A stretch of DNA of 64,000 nucleotides from Moniliella sp. 'wahieum' (taxonomy: Eukaryota > Basidiomycota > Moniliellomycetes > Moniliellales > Moniliellaceae), in contig RSEE01000062.1 of the NCBI GenBank assembly GCA_003971905.1, positions 1 to 64,000 of the forward strand. The letters are read 5' to 3'. Made by a program: the position numbers and the translations under genes. Under the pieces are notes generated by a model. It ran no database searches, was not told the DNA's origin, and saw only the letters and a program-made list of their open reading frames with translations. This document shows positions 1 to 12,323 of the stretch, piece after piece (position 1 is the first letter of the stretch; every line of letters starts with the position of its first letter).

Positions 1-25
1 TAACCCTAACCCGTAACCCTAGGGG
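1..25. repeat. Telomere-like tract
   Basis: The window begins with CCCTAA-type units, two spaced by a CCCG variant, then CCCTAGGGG. This is the C-rich strand of a TTAGGG-type telomere entering the window, so position 1 is at or next to a chromosome end. Only about three units are present, so most of the telomere is missing or was trimmed. Confidence 0.75.
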
Positions 26-209
26 AGGGCCGAGGGTAGATAGCGAGCTACCCGAAGGGGAGGGAAGAGTTATGCCGAGGCGATAGCTCGCTATAAAATC
101 GTCCGCTCTTTGCAGCATATGGCCTCGTTTCTCGATTGGACGCACCGTTGACAAGTTACACCCCCCCATCCCTAACCCTACCCACCCCGACCCACCCCAA
201 CCCACACCT
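21..209. repeat. Subtelomeric module, copy A
   Basis: This is the first of three copies of a telomere-adjacent module. Its order is a GAGGGTAGATAG box, CTACCCGAAGGGGAG, GTTATGCCGAGGCGATAGC, ATCGTCCGCTC, GCAGCATATGGCCTC, CGCACCGTTGA, and a degenerate CCCTAACCCTACCC tract. Copies B (3921-4110) and C (4111-4653) have the same order. Copy A is slightly diverged, with TAGCGAGCTA where the others have TAGCTCGCTA near the start. No coding sequence is evident. Confidence 0.8.
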
Positions 210-394
210 GTTGATCATCTATCCAATGATGCGCTTGACAAAGGGGGACAGTCGTTGTTATGCTCGCCTCAAAGACCCACGACCGTCGTCGTCATTGTGC
301 ACTTCAACATCTGACAGGTGCTCGGATGCTTCTGTGGTGCATGTACTAGAGTGCATGGAGAGGTAGGCTGAATGATGGTATGCATTGCTATGTT

Positions 395-1000
395 CCTATA
401 CATGCTGGATGTTGAGACGGGGAGCAGAGGCGTGGAGATGGGGAGCAGAGGCTTGATGGGGAGCGCAGGCTTGGAGGACGAGCACAGGCTTGGGGATGGA
501 GAGCGTGGGTGGAGGGCGCAGGCTTGGAGATGATGAGCAGAGGTTGGTGGCCAGTACAAGCTTGGGGATGACGAGCACAAGCTTGGTGCGCAGCCCAGGT
601 TGGAGATGATGAGCACATGCTTGGTGGTGAGGGCAGGCTTGGAGATGATGAGCACAGGCTTGTTCGCGAGCACAAGCTTGAGGACAGAGCGCAGGCTCGG
701 AGATGATGAGCACCAGGTTGATCGCGAGCCCAAGCTTGGTCCCGAGCACAGGCTTGGGGATGGCGAGCACAGGCTTGGTGGGGACGACAGGCTTGGGGAT
801 GGGGAGCACCGGCTTGGTGGCGGGTACAAGCTTGGAGATGCGGAGTGCAGGCTTGGAAGCGGTTGGCACATGCTTGCTGATGGCGGGCACAAGGATAAAG
901 ACGATGGGCACAAGCACATGGCAAGCACAGGCTGCGAGGCGGTGGGCGCGTGCTTGGACGTGGCCGCGCAAGCTTGGAGATGCCTGGCACAAGGTGGAAA
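395..1000. repeat. Degenerate 18-22 bp minisatellite array
   Basis: The word AGGCTTGG recurs every 18-22 bases, followed alternately by GGATGG(C/G)GAGCAC-like and TGGGGACGAC-like spacers. The array is imperfect throughout. Because units are near 21 bases and GC-rich, several frames on both strands stay open for 170-280 codons and give low-complexity STGL-type or PSLC-type heptads. I do not regard these as genes. Confidence 0.75.
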
Positions 1001-1184
1001 ACAACAGGGGCCGTCGGGGGAGCGCAAGGGTGGACGCGACAGACAGACAGAGCACGACGTTGTACTGGCCCATGGGCTGCTCGAGCTTGAGCATGGCCCT
1101 GACGAGCGTTGAGATGGGGGCAATGATGGCGGAGAGCGGAGGGATGAGTGGCAGAACGCTGGTGCAAGAGCGGGTCAGAATGAG

Positions 1185-1530
1185 GCAGGGTGGCATGGGA
1201 TGGAATGGGATGGGATGCGTACCGATGCGCTCAGGTTGCACATGGCCAAGACGGCGGTTGGGATGAGCATCCCAAGCAGGGTGACAGCAGGTTCGCCAAG
1301 CGAGTGCACATGGGCCGGCAGAGCGTCCAAACGGGACGGCATGGCACGCTGCACGGTATGCGTTGGCATGGCCGAGCCTGGAACGAAGATGGCCAAGACG
1401 AGGATCCGGATGGCCAAGCCAAGCGTCCAGAAACCAACTCAAGCGCGGCAGTGGTGGGGGCAGGCGAGGCTGTGACCATGGACGGCCAGCAGGCATGCAC
1501 CATCCCCTGCACCATCCCATGCTTCCGCTT
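1185..1530. other. Low-complexity GC-rich subtelomeric sequence
   Basis: The stretch starts with a TGGGATGGAATGGGATGGGATG-like run and continues as GATGG/GGCCAAG-rich sequence without homology that I recognise. Open frames on both strands are compositional. Confidence 0.4.
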
Positions 1531-1532
1531 GC

Positions 1533-1860
1533 CCGACCCGACGGTGGCGATGGCCGAATGAATGGCGGCGGTGGCCGAGTCAATGGCGGGGATGGCCTGG
1601 GCGGGGGTGGGAGGCAGGAGCGCGGCGCTGGGACGGGTCGGGAGGCAGGGGGACGTGGGAAAGAGCCCCGGGGTGGCGGGCAGTACCTGCAGAGACCCAG
1701 AAGCTGGACAGAAGACACAGAGGCGAGAGGGTCAGTAGAGGGCCGGTGTGTGGCAGATGAGGCGCGGGAGGCACCGAATGGGGGAAAGGAGGCTCAGAAC
1801 GAGGGGTTGAAACGAGGCAACAGACCTTGGGGGGCGGGCAAAGCCAGCCGGGTTGGGGGG
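1533..1860. repeat. Dispersed subtelomeric duplicate, copy 1
   Basis: It opens with GACCCGACGGTGGCGATGG followed by CCGAATGAATGGCGG, and includes GTGGGAGGCAGG, AGCTGGACAGAAG and GAGGCAACA(G/C)ACCTTGGGG. The same words occur in the same order at 4771-5095, so these are diverged copies of one segment. No gene is recognisable in either. Confidence 0.65.
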
Positions 1861-2089
1861 GGGCGGGTAAGAAACCAACCAGATCCGTCGCCTGGCCCGT
1901 GCATTCATCCGCCGCGGGCTGAAAATATTAACATTTGCAATTGCACCGATGCACGCGCAGCCTGCGCGGTCAGATTGGCTCGGCCGCACCAAATCGACCA
2001 AGCCGCCACCACCACCAACGCATCCACCGCCACACGCCGTTCTCCATCGCGGTGCATCGTCTTGCGCCCCACGCGTGCGCGTCTGAAAG

Positions 2090-2760
2090 AGGACTACCTG
2101 GGGCACGCTACGCCACCACTCGTGCTCTGACTCGTCCCATATGGGTGGGGCACCGACGCTGTTTGTTGGGACCGTGCGCCGTCTGGACCGCACCTGAGGT
2201 AATTGGATGTGGTGTGACCTCAATCCTGGACCGAATCAAAAGCGCATCATCATTCTTGAAAGCCTTGATTCTGGGCTACGCTACACCGTTGACAGATCTC
2301 TGATTCGTCCAGAATTGGTTGAACGCCGGCAGCATCAACATCGACCATCCGCTGTTTGGACCTAACCTCTGATGTTCACATGTGGTGTGACCTCAATCCT
2401 GGTCCAATCCTGAAGCGCATTGCTGCTCCTGAAAGCCCTGCTTCCTGTGCACGCTGTGCATGTATGCAATGTATTGTTTGATGAAGATTGGTGCTGTGCC
2501 GGCACCGTCAACATAGACCTTCATCCGAATCAAGCTAACATCAGATGTTGGGGCGTGTTCTGACCTCAATGCTGGACCAATCCTGGAGCGCCTTACCTCC
2601 CTGGAAGCCCTGCTTGTAGTGCACGATGGGGCGCCGACGATCTCTGACATCCGACGACAACTGGTGGAGCGGCGGCGCCATCAACACCCACCTGCCCGTG
2701 TTTGGACCTGCTGTGCACCATCGCTTCAGCTGGTGGACAGATGCAGATGGTAGTCGATGT
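2090..2760. repeat. Diverged ~170-180 bp tandem repeat, 3-4 copies
   Basis: TGACCTCAATCCTGGACC occurs near 2217, again near 2396 and, altered, near 2562. Each copy is followed by an AAGCGCAT/GAAAGCC(C/T)TG block and a GCATCAACA...GTTTGGACCT block. A fourth, more degraded copy precedes the first. The repeats are head to tail and non-coding as far as I can see. Confidence 0.65.
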
Positions 2761-3183
2761 AGGCCTGCCCTGGTGGAAGGCGAGGGAGTACGCTGCAGCG
2801 GGAGGCTTGGATGAGGCGTGCACCTGAGCGGGAGCGGCTGGGATCGATGCATGCTGGGATGAGATGGTGGTGGCGTATGCCGGCGGGACCAAAATGGCGA
2901 TATCTCAGCCGTCTCTCATCCGTTCTGGCTCACATTTGGCATGCTACCAACGGTAAGCAAGCACTGTTGGAGGCATGCATCAGATCCTCCATCTGCCTCA
3001 CGATCAGGGGCAACGCGCATAGAGGTGTGCTAGCGCCAAATGAAGCACGGATATGGACGATGCTCACCACGAGACGGCCATGCATGGTGACATGGGTGGT
3101 GGTGGTGGTGAAAGTGGTGGTGGCGGTGGCGGCGCTGGATTAATGGTTTGCGCACACCAACATCAGATGCGCTGCGCCGGCAG

Positions 3184-3840
3184 CGCGCACAGCGGTGGAC
3201 AGCGGTCGGATGGCCACAGGCCAGAGTTGGGACTGGACACGGCGCAAGCAGCGTGGCAGGGCCCGCTTGGCGGATTGACCCAGAATGCAAGGTAAAGACA
3301 GGCCTGACCACTTGTGACAAGCGGCTCTTCGGCCCAATGCAGGACCAGTCACCAAGCGGACCCAGCAACGGCCCCAGCCGCCCCGCGAGGACCTGTCACC
3401 AAGCGGACCCAGCCACGGCCCAAGTCGGCACGCCCAGGACCCATCACCGAGCGCACCTAGCCACGGTCCGGGCCGGCACGCCCCGTCACCTGCCCTCGAC
3501 CAGAAAACAACCAATTACCTTGGTCGCGAATGGCCCTATCGCCGTTGCCGATTATCCACGGAGCGCTGGCCCAGGCGCCACACAGGCCAGAGTCGGGACC
3601 GGGCACGGCGCAAGCAGCGTGGCAGCGCCCGCTACGTTTCCGCAAGGAACGCCATCAAAGAATGTCAGAGCTCACCAAACGTCAGACCCGCATTTTGCCC
3701 TCCTCACATGTCACATTCCAGGCGTGACAGCGTGAATCCCGCATTCCAGGACTAAGCCCCACCCGAAATGTCAGAGATCACCAAACGTCAGGCACCACAT
3801 TTGGTCCCATCACACTGTGGTGGCTGACTTTTCGTGGGGT
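3184..3840. repeat. Nested subtelomeric repeats
   Basis: Three patterns are mixed. A block with GGCCAGAGT(T/C)GGGAC and GGCGCAAGCAGCGTGGCAG appears near 3222 and 3586. A 48-bp unit with TCACCAAGCGGACCCAG is repeated about three times in 3343-3490. AATGTCAGAG(C/A)TCACCAAACG occurs near 3660 and 3767. No gene is recognised. Confidence 0.6.
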
Positions 3841-3920
3841 GTCCCAGTTTGGGCTAAAATACCTGTCTCAGTACTAATTGAGCCGCGTTTTCACAGGACT
3901 CATCACAAGCCAATATAAGA

Positions 3921-4110
3921 CTAGGGTAGATAGCTCGCTACCCGAAGGGGAGGGAGTTATGCCGAGGCGATAGCTCGCTACGAAATCGTCCGCTCTATGC
4001 AGCATATGGCCTCAGATTTCCCATCCGACGCACCGTTGAGAAGTTACACCCCCCATCCCTAACCCTACCCAACCCGACCCAACCCAACCCACCCTAACCC
4101 TAGAGGGGGG
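3921..4110. repeat. Subtelomeric module, copy B with interstitial telomeric tract
   Basis: This is a second full copy of the module at 21-209. It ends in CCCTAACCCTACCCAACCC-type sequence (4055-4104), a degenerate interstitial telomeric tract that includes two exact CCCTAACCCTA segments. It abuts copy C directly, as if an older chromosome terminus had been joined to more sequence. Confidence 0.8.
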
Positions 4111-4653
4111 TCGGCCGAGGGTAGATAGCTCGCTACCCGAAGGGGAGAGAGTTATGCCGAGGCGATAGCTCGCTACCCGAAGGGGAGAGAGTTATGCCGA
4201 GGCGATAGCTCGCTACCCGAAGGGGAGAGAGTTATGCCGAGGCGATAGCTCGCTACCCGAAGGGGAGAGAGTTATGCCGAGGCGATAGCTCGCTACCCGA
4301 AGGGGAGAGAGTTATGCCGAGGCGATAGCTCGCTACCCGAAGGGGAGAGAGTTATGCCGAGGCGATAGCTCGCTACCCGAAGGGGAGAGAGTTATGCCGA
4401 GGCGATAGCTCGCTACCCGAAGGGGAGAGAGTTATGCCGAGGCGATAGCTCGCTACCCGAAGGGGAGAGAGTTATGCCGAGGCGATAGCTCGCTACCCGA
4501 AGGGGAGAGAGTTATGCCGAGGCGATAGCTCGCTACGAAATCGTCCGCTCGTTGCAGCATATGGCCTCAGATTTCCCATCGACGCACCGTTGAGAAGTTA
4601 CACCCACCATCCCTAACCCTACCCACCCCGACCCACCCCACCACACAAATAGG
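4111..4653. repeat. Subtelomeric module, copy C, internally expanded
   Basis: Third copy of the module. Its GATAGCTCGCTACCCGAAGG segment is amplified into a 40-bp minisatellite (4141-4537). After the array the module resumes with ATCGTCCGCTC, GCAGCATATGGCCTCAG and CGCACCGTTGAGAAG, and ends with a CCCTAACCCTACCCACCCC tract. Confidence 0.8.
4141..4537. repeat. 40-bp minisatellite, 10 near-identical units
   Basis: Each unit runs AGGGGAGAGAGTTATGCCGA then GGCGATAGCTCGCTACCCGA. About ten units lie head to tail and appear identical until the last, which changes to CTACGAAATCG. Such uniformity indicates recent expansion or homogenisation, and array length in the assembly may be unreliable. There are no spacers, so this is not a CRISPR array. 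Confidence 0.9.
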
Positions 4654-5194
4654 ATCCGTACCAACTGTAGGCTGGAAACAAATAGAAATCGACACTAGTG
4701 TCAAATTGCATTTGTCGCCGTCATATCATCGATCAGCCATACCAACTGTATCACTGAACATACGTCTAGACCGACCCGACGGTGGCGATGGCCGAATGAA
4801 TGGCGGAGATGGCCGAGCGACTGGTGGGGATGGGCGAGGGAAAGGGGGGGGGGATTGCTGGGGCGTGCGTGGGAGGCAGGCATGCGGGTTAAAGAGGGCA
4901 AAGAAGGGGAGAAAGCGGGGCGGGATGGCGGGCAGGGGCTGGACAGAAGGCACAGCAAAGTGGGTCAGTGCGGGCGTGGGGAGGGGCAGCCAAGGCGCGG
5001 CAAGGCGCCTGAGAGCGGCGGAAGGAGGCACAGATGGGAGGGGAAGCGAGGCAACACACCTTGGGGCGCGGGGAACGCTGCGAGGGAGGGGAGGATGGAG
5101 GCAAGAAGGCAGCGTACCAGCCCCCATCGCCCCCCCATCAACATCTACCCCCAACATGCACGCCCGCGCGCCCACCCATTAGGTAAGGACAGCG

Positions 5195-5320
5195 CGGCGC
5201 CGCGGGTGGATACAGGCTTGCAATGTTCATTAGGTACCGGCCACGCGCGCAGCAGGTGGATACAGGGGTGCAATGTTCATTAGCTCAGCGCCATGCTGGC
5301 CGGCGGTGGATACACGCGTC
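5195..5320. repeat. 50-bp tandem repeat, ~2.5 units
   Basis: GTGGATACA recurs at 5206, 5256 and 5306. The first two units share GTGGATACAGG followed by TGCAATGTTCATTAG. Period is 50 bases. Confidence 0.7.
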
Positions 5321-5369
5321 GACGGGTGATGACTACGTCAGAGGTCATAGGCCTCAGGACTATTGAGGT

Positions 5370-5397
5370 ATCGCATACGGGCTAGCCCGTATGCGAT
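5370..5397. repeat. Perfect 28-bp palindrome
   Basis: ATCGCATACGGGCT is followed immediately by its exact reverse complement AGCCCGTATGCGAT. GAGGT upstream and ACCTC downstream extend the symmetry to about 38 bases with one unpaired base. It is flanked by near-identical GCCTC(A/G)GGACTATTGA at 5351 and 5421. It could extrude as a cruciform; its role is unknown. Confidence 0.85.
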
Positions 5398-5459
5398 GAC
5401 CTCCGCCTCGATTGCTATGCGCCTCGGGACTATTGAATCTTTGAACATACGTCTAGGCC

Positions 5460-6060
5460 ACCTGGACAGAGTGCCTTCCGGCGACTCGCCGGAGCGGTGG
5501 TCGATACCCCCTGTAACCTCCGTACGGGACTTCTCTCCCCACCCCCCCCCCACAGTCCAATGCATGCCCCTTATACTCTACCGCTACCACCATCCACAAC
5601 CATAGAACCGTGACCGCTCCGCATCCCGTCCGATCTGCCACGGAGTCACCACCGCATCACCAGTCAGTATATACCGCGATGGAAGATGAGGCTCACGTGG
5701 GAATCCTCGATGCCGCCCTTCATTATGTACCCTGCTCCTCTCCAGCTGCGCCACCGCGGCTCTCTTTATACCCACGCCCATCTCCCTTCTAGAGCTCCAT
5801 TTTTCCGTGCAGTAAGAGACCCTCCCCACCGCCCACACACCAATAGTGATGAGCAACAGCTGCCCCGCATGGTACCTCCCAACTGCACCTTAACCCTGCC
5901 AAACGATCGGCCACCCCGACGCCACCCTAAGTCCAGTGGTACTCTTACCCACCCCCTTCACTTTGTACTAATACCGCTTGGACGTAGCACCTGCCACGCT
6001 GAAGTTATACCGTCTCCTTCCCTGAGAACTCAGTCTGAGTCGTTAGTAATGGGGCGGCGC
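5460..6060. other. Gene-free stretch
   Basis: Mostly C-rich unique sequence with short open frames and no motif that I recognise. A lone CCTAACCCTAG occurs near 6069. Confidence 0.4.
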
Positions 6061-6349
6061 ATATATTCCTAACCCTAGTGCCATAAGCACGTGCACGTGC
6101 ATCTTAAGCTTGGCACATCACATTTGGTCTGGCCTGCGACAGCCGCCTGCTCCCTTTGCCCCTCCACCCCCACCACCACGTATGCCAAGTCATTGTTCCG
6201 GTCAGCACTTTCAGCATGTTCGTTGGGCCGGCTGACTGTGGCTGGACGCGACCAATGCGGGGCCATTCGAGGTATCGTGGGTGTACAGCCCGGGCTCGAT
6301 TCGCTGTATCCGGGCCTCAATCCCCTCTCCTCGAAACAAGCGAGTGGAA

Positions 6350-8460
6350 GATGACATGCCGAATGCCAGCTTACTCATCGGGTGAACGCATGCACTGCTT
6401 GGAGTAAGTCCCCATTACTGCACCGCTTGCTCGTCACTAGTCACTGACTTTCCAATTTGAAGACAGGATGCGCCTTATGGGATGCACCTGTCCCAATCTA
6501 TTACGTTGCGAAACCCCAGCCCTAGGTACGGGCTTGGCGACTACGCCTGTGCAAGAACGGTTGATTGACGATGATGTGCCCTCGACAATGCGAGCGATGC
6601 AGGCATACGGCAATGGTCTGCCAACAAGCAGCGACTGGAGGCAAGAAGTGCGGCCTGTGCCGCATCCCGGCCACCGGCGGTGACCAGTTCCAAGACTTGA
6701 TTGATGTGTCGAAGCGGTCGATTGCTCGGAAGAAATGAGTACCCCCTACGCTGGTCGAATGCAGCCCAGAGGACGTCGTGGCAAACGGGTCGGAGCGAAT
6801 TGGAACGGCAGCGGCAGCAGCAGCTTTTGATACGCCCCTGGCAAGAGCGCGTGGTTCATCCGGAAGGAAGTCTTGTCATGTTTACTCCCCTCCGAATCTG
6901 TGGGTGAGTTTTTGGTGGTGGTCAAGATGCCAGCGACAGGTGCGGTCGTGGTCGTGGGGCGTCAGTGGGACCGGTGCGCCGGTCGACGCGGAGGGCAGCG
7001 CTCAACTCTGTCTTTGCGCACAGGGTTGCTGTCGCGGGGAGGCCTTGCCCCCTTGCCCGGCGGATCTGCCAAGGGGTTGACGTCGGGTGAGGATGATGAG
7101 GAAGGAGCAGGAAAGGATCGGTGTGGATTGGAAGGCGAAAGCCGATAGCGAGGGCGAGCAGGCCAGCCCGGGGAGGGGCCTGCTCGAGGCGGCTTTCGGT
7201 CCTTCTACCCTGCCTGACCCGCGGCGGAGATTCTTCACACAAGGCAAAGAAAACAGGCCATGTTCGCCAACGTGGCCTGAGGCTCCATGCTAGCGGGGAT
7301 GCCCTTGTGGAACATCTCGTACTAGTCCATATTAACACGCGCTGACCGACGCAACCCTCGGTGCTATTGTCTCGCCGCTGTCGCTCGTCCCCCTATCCAC
7401 CTGCCCGCCGCGGAGAAACAGCCTCCTTCAAGAATCGATACACTATGGCTCAGTGTCGACGAACCCTTCAGTGCTTCATCCCTTGCCCCTCATCTGTCGG
7501 CATTGTTCGCTTACGAATCTAGCTTCGCTGCCTTGCCGGCCCAGGTTGTGATGGCGGTACGTTACCCACGTTCTTTTGCACAGTGCGAGTGCTGACAGCC
7601 ACAGCAGATCGAAGACCGCGCCAGAAGTAACTGTGGAGTACGTGTTCACACAACGAGGAATCTGGCTGAATCAGTACACATTTGCCACGCGTGCGAGCGT
7701 ACGCGGTGGATGCACAGGCCCTGTTTCACTTGGCGATGGGCACTCGCAAGGAAAGTGCGCGCACCGCTCTCCCTTCGATGGAGTCAGCACAGAAGAGCCT
7801 GATTGCGCTTGGGCCGGGCAGGGAGGTGCGAAAGGAGTGTCGGAGCTGTATCCGCCTCTTTTAGGTGCCGGGCGCCAACGCTGTGGGACGGCCAGCTGCG
7901 CCTCGCCAGCACGGCGGGCACCTTCCAAGCCTTCTGCAGTGCTGGTCTTGCTCGTGGGAGAGGGAGCCTTGGGCGATAGTATCTCTTGGCCGCGGCAAGG
8001 GAAGATGGTAGCCGACACAAAGCAGCTGCCCGGCGAACAACGACACGCGACCGCTTCCGCGAAGCAGCGCCGACAGGGCTGCTGTCCCCAAGAGTCGGGA
8101 GCGTACTGGCCAGATAAGGACGGGCCAGCCGAGGAGGAGGTGCTGCGCGACGAGGGGCCAGTGACGCGAGTGCGGTGCCGATGTGGGTGCGGATGCCCCC
8201 GTCGGCACAGCACTAGGCGCCCTCGGTATCGCGGCGAGCGTTGCGGCCACCGCCGCGCTTGAAGCAGTCGCAATTTATCCACACGGCCATGCCGTCAATA
8301 ACCCTAGCACCGCGCCGAATTTGATCCCGTCGCGTCTGGGCGGCATTTCCTTCTCCGCCACCAACCAACACTTTGGGACCGCTGCTGCGCCTCGTGTCTT
8401 TGCTGCTGTTCGCCCTTCTCTCTCCTGCGCACCAAGCCGGATGCGTCGCTCATGAGCACA
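6350..8460 (+). pseudogene. Remnant of an unrecognised multi-exon gene
   Basis: Several pieces look coding but do not form one reading frame. A candidate intron with donor GTAAGT lies near 6403 and ends near 6465. A better one starts GTACGTTACC near 7558 and ends CCACAGCAG near 7606. Between and after them are open segments of helical or protein-like composition, for example one containing KKCGLCRIPATGGDQ near 6640 and one containing AVDAQALFHLAMGTRKE near 7710. Frames change every 100-300 bases and stops intervene, more often than in the core genes. I recognise no family. It may be a decayed subtelomeric gene or a real gene damaged by sequencing errors; strand is inferred from the introns. 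Confidence 0.3.
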
Positions 8461-10988
8461 TCGTTAGCTGCCAACAGGCCTTGTGGGAACTGCAATGTTG
8501 GGGGCTGGATTTGCGGTCCTTCCAGTGCGATGGTGCAGCTTGAGGCGCCAAACTATGTTGGCAGTGCGTTCCCCTCTGGACTCGGAGTAAGATATGACCC
8601 CCCCCTCCCCCTTTGGGCCCCTATCCGATGTGCCGGGGCGGATTCTGACGTGGGCTGTGGCTCTGCGCTAAGGACGCTACTGATGTATGGGTTGCGGATG
8701 CGGGCAGCACCGGTTGCCACCACCAACGATACTCCTGAGGCTGGGGTTGAATATGAAGGCTAGGAAAGCTCCATGCGCCTGAGGGCCAGATCCCACACCC
8801 CTTGGGCCAAAGATCGCCGACGGCTAGCAATAACTACCTTCCTTGTATACCACCATGCCAATGCCGAGATCGATCATCTGCACGGCACGACTCAATATGG
8901 GGTCGTGATTCGCGTTATTGGTCCAACATGTACGATGACCCCCAGCACTTCTTCTGGTGTGACGTGCTGACTTGCCGGGTCCGAACTTACAGGCACTGGT
9001 GTACATTCGGGAGACGATAAACAAGATGATCTGAGCACTAGGACAAGAACGTGGATCAAGTCAGTACCCGCTTTTCATGTATGTGGGAGATGTTAGTATT
9101 TCGGAAATGTTCCGCACTTGGCCACTCCCCAATAATGCTGTGGAAGCTGCCAAGTCATGTGCTTCCAGGCTCCGTCTCGTCTGGGGCCAATATCCGACTG
9201 CTGCATATTAAGTACCCTCTCCCTCATCTCCCAGATGCGATCCAAGTCCAGGGGAGAGCGGGGCAGATTATGTGTCGGCTGGACATTTACATAAGGCGAC
9301 CGAGGCGAAGAGCCCGAGTGAAAAAGAAAAGGTTCCACTGTGTTACGTCGCAGATGTGCAAGCGCAACGTCCCAAGATCGTGAGCTTCTGCATTGGGGCT
9401 AGGACCACCCGAGTGATGTTCTTGCGGGCCAAGGGTGCGGATCAATCCACTCGCCTAAATGGCCTCCCGTTCCCGCATCAGGCGTTCCTTTTACAGTGGG
9501 TGCTTGCAGCAAACCCGCCGTCATCTGCTTCCCCCTAGGCGAGAGAAAACGGACCTCTATGCCACGATGTACAAGTCATCAGGGGCGACGATCGTGGCAA
9601 TGTGGTTGGTCAATGGTAGGACCAAGTTGTCATCCCCATGTCTGTCGGTTTAGGCAGATATGTGTTGCTGCTCCCTCATCTTGGCCTTGCTCAACGCGCC
9701 AAAGCATCGGCTTGTGCAGCAAGACGAACGTATGGGAGGATCAGGTGATCGGCCGCCCACCAAAGGGATACGAGTCTGCTCCTCGACATGGTACAAAGAA
9801 GACACGACGGTTTTGCTCCCCGCCGGAATACGACGCTGCCGAGTGGAAACTCGAGCCGTCACGCGTGAACCGCGCCATCAGAGCCCCATTGAGAGTGTGG
9901 GTGCCCGAAAATAGTGAGGCCAATCAAGACCCCGTCCCATCACGCGGCCGATTGCAGAGGCCTGGTGGAGCGTAGCCGACCAGCACGGCTTGCTGTACGC
10001 TCGCCCCAAGACCCGGCTGGCCGAAGGGGATGGGGTATGTGCTCATCCCCCTCCTGGGCTCTGTCTGAGATCTGATGCATCTGATGGCCTCGCTTGTGGT
10101 GCGTGTTTGAGTGTTGGCCTGGTTGCAAGCTGAGTGGCTGCACTACTGGGTTGCCAGCGTTTTTTCTGTACGTTCATTCTCCGAAGCCCTGTCGGCGTGT
10201 AATGCATGAGAATCACACTCTACCGAACTGTTTTTCCCCTGATCCAAGCCCAAGCGCCAGGGGAACAAGTTGAGGACGCGGAGCAGACTGTCTTGCGGGT
10301 CTCTGGGCTGAAAATGGGCGGGAAGCTTGCGGTGGTGGAAGACGCGCTGGGAGGAGACGGTCACCTCCAGGCCAAACCCACCCCCCAGCGGCCGGGGAGC
10401 GGGAGGATGGAAGTAGTACTGCTGCAGAGCGACGGCCCACGGCTAGAATCTGAGCCACTAAAACGTTTTTCTACCCGAGTTGGGCTCGTCACTCAGTGGG
10501 GGCCAATAATACTTGAAGCGAAAAACCAAGTGTGAACCAAGGCCCTGAACTAAACCTTGTAACCCCCGCGCAAGGCAGCCCATCATACCTGCAGAGACGA
10601 TACCGGGGCGAACTAAATCTAGGAAGAGAAGGGGGACGGGAAGAGGAGGGTGAGGGAGAGACCATCCCAGCATGGACAATTGCCCAGTGGCACGCCGGAG
10701 GAAAGTTGGGTGTTGACCAATTTAACTGAAACAGCCCAAAGCGCGGGAGCCACACAGGCAACTATTAAGTACGTCTGATGGGGTCTAGGACAAGATGTTG
10801 CGTCTCCAACCTCCAACCTGGGAACACTAACCACTAGTCTCGTTGGGAGACGTCGGGGGCAAAAGGACTATGGGAGCAGAACCATAATGGGGCGCAGGGC
10901 GCGATTCATGGAGAACCTAGGAGGACCTCAGGAGAATAGGGGAGAGAATCGTGATGAGGACCTTTTGGAGCAAAGACTGAAGCCTTTC
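8461..10988. other. Low-coding subtelomeric stretch
   Basis: Short open frames occur on both strands, the longest being 159 codons at 9496-9975 (+). None shows a known motif, repeat or consistent splice sites. The stretch separates the gene remnant upstream from the Hsp70 fragment. I see no tRNA or mobile-element signature. Confidence 0.35.
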
Positions 10989-12287
<1,299 letters not shown>

Positions 12288-12323
12288 TTATCCACCCGGG
12301 CAGTATCGGCGACACGGGATTCC

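Larger units (their letters stand above)
4755..5456. repeat. Segment bounded by a 15-bp direct repeat
   Basis: TGAACATACGTCTAG occurs at 4755-4769 and exactly again at 5442-5456. Between them lie the second copy of the dispersed duplicate (4771-5095) and a 50-bp tandem repeat. Long flanking direct repeats may mean an insertion or a duplication made by recombination. No transposase or terminal inverted repeat is visible. Confidence 0.5.

Noticed and set aside
269-1718. Long open frames on both strands, up to 440 codons
   Set aside because: They follow the 18-22 bp repeat and GC bias, give low-complexity proteins in several frames at once, and show no start context, motifs or introns.
4141-4537. 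CRISPR-like regular array
   Set aside because: Units are contiguous with no unique spacers, and the context is a fungal chromosome end. It is a minisatellite.
8455-8520. Half of a zinc-cluster motif (PCGNCNVGGWIC)
   Set aside because: It resembles the second half of a Zn(II)2Cys6 cluster, but the required first three cysteines are absent upstream in any frame.
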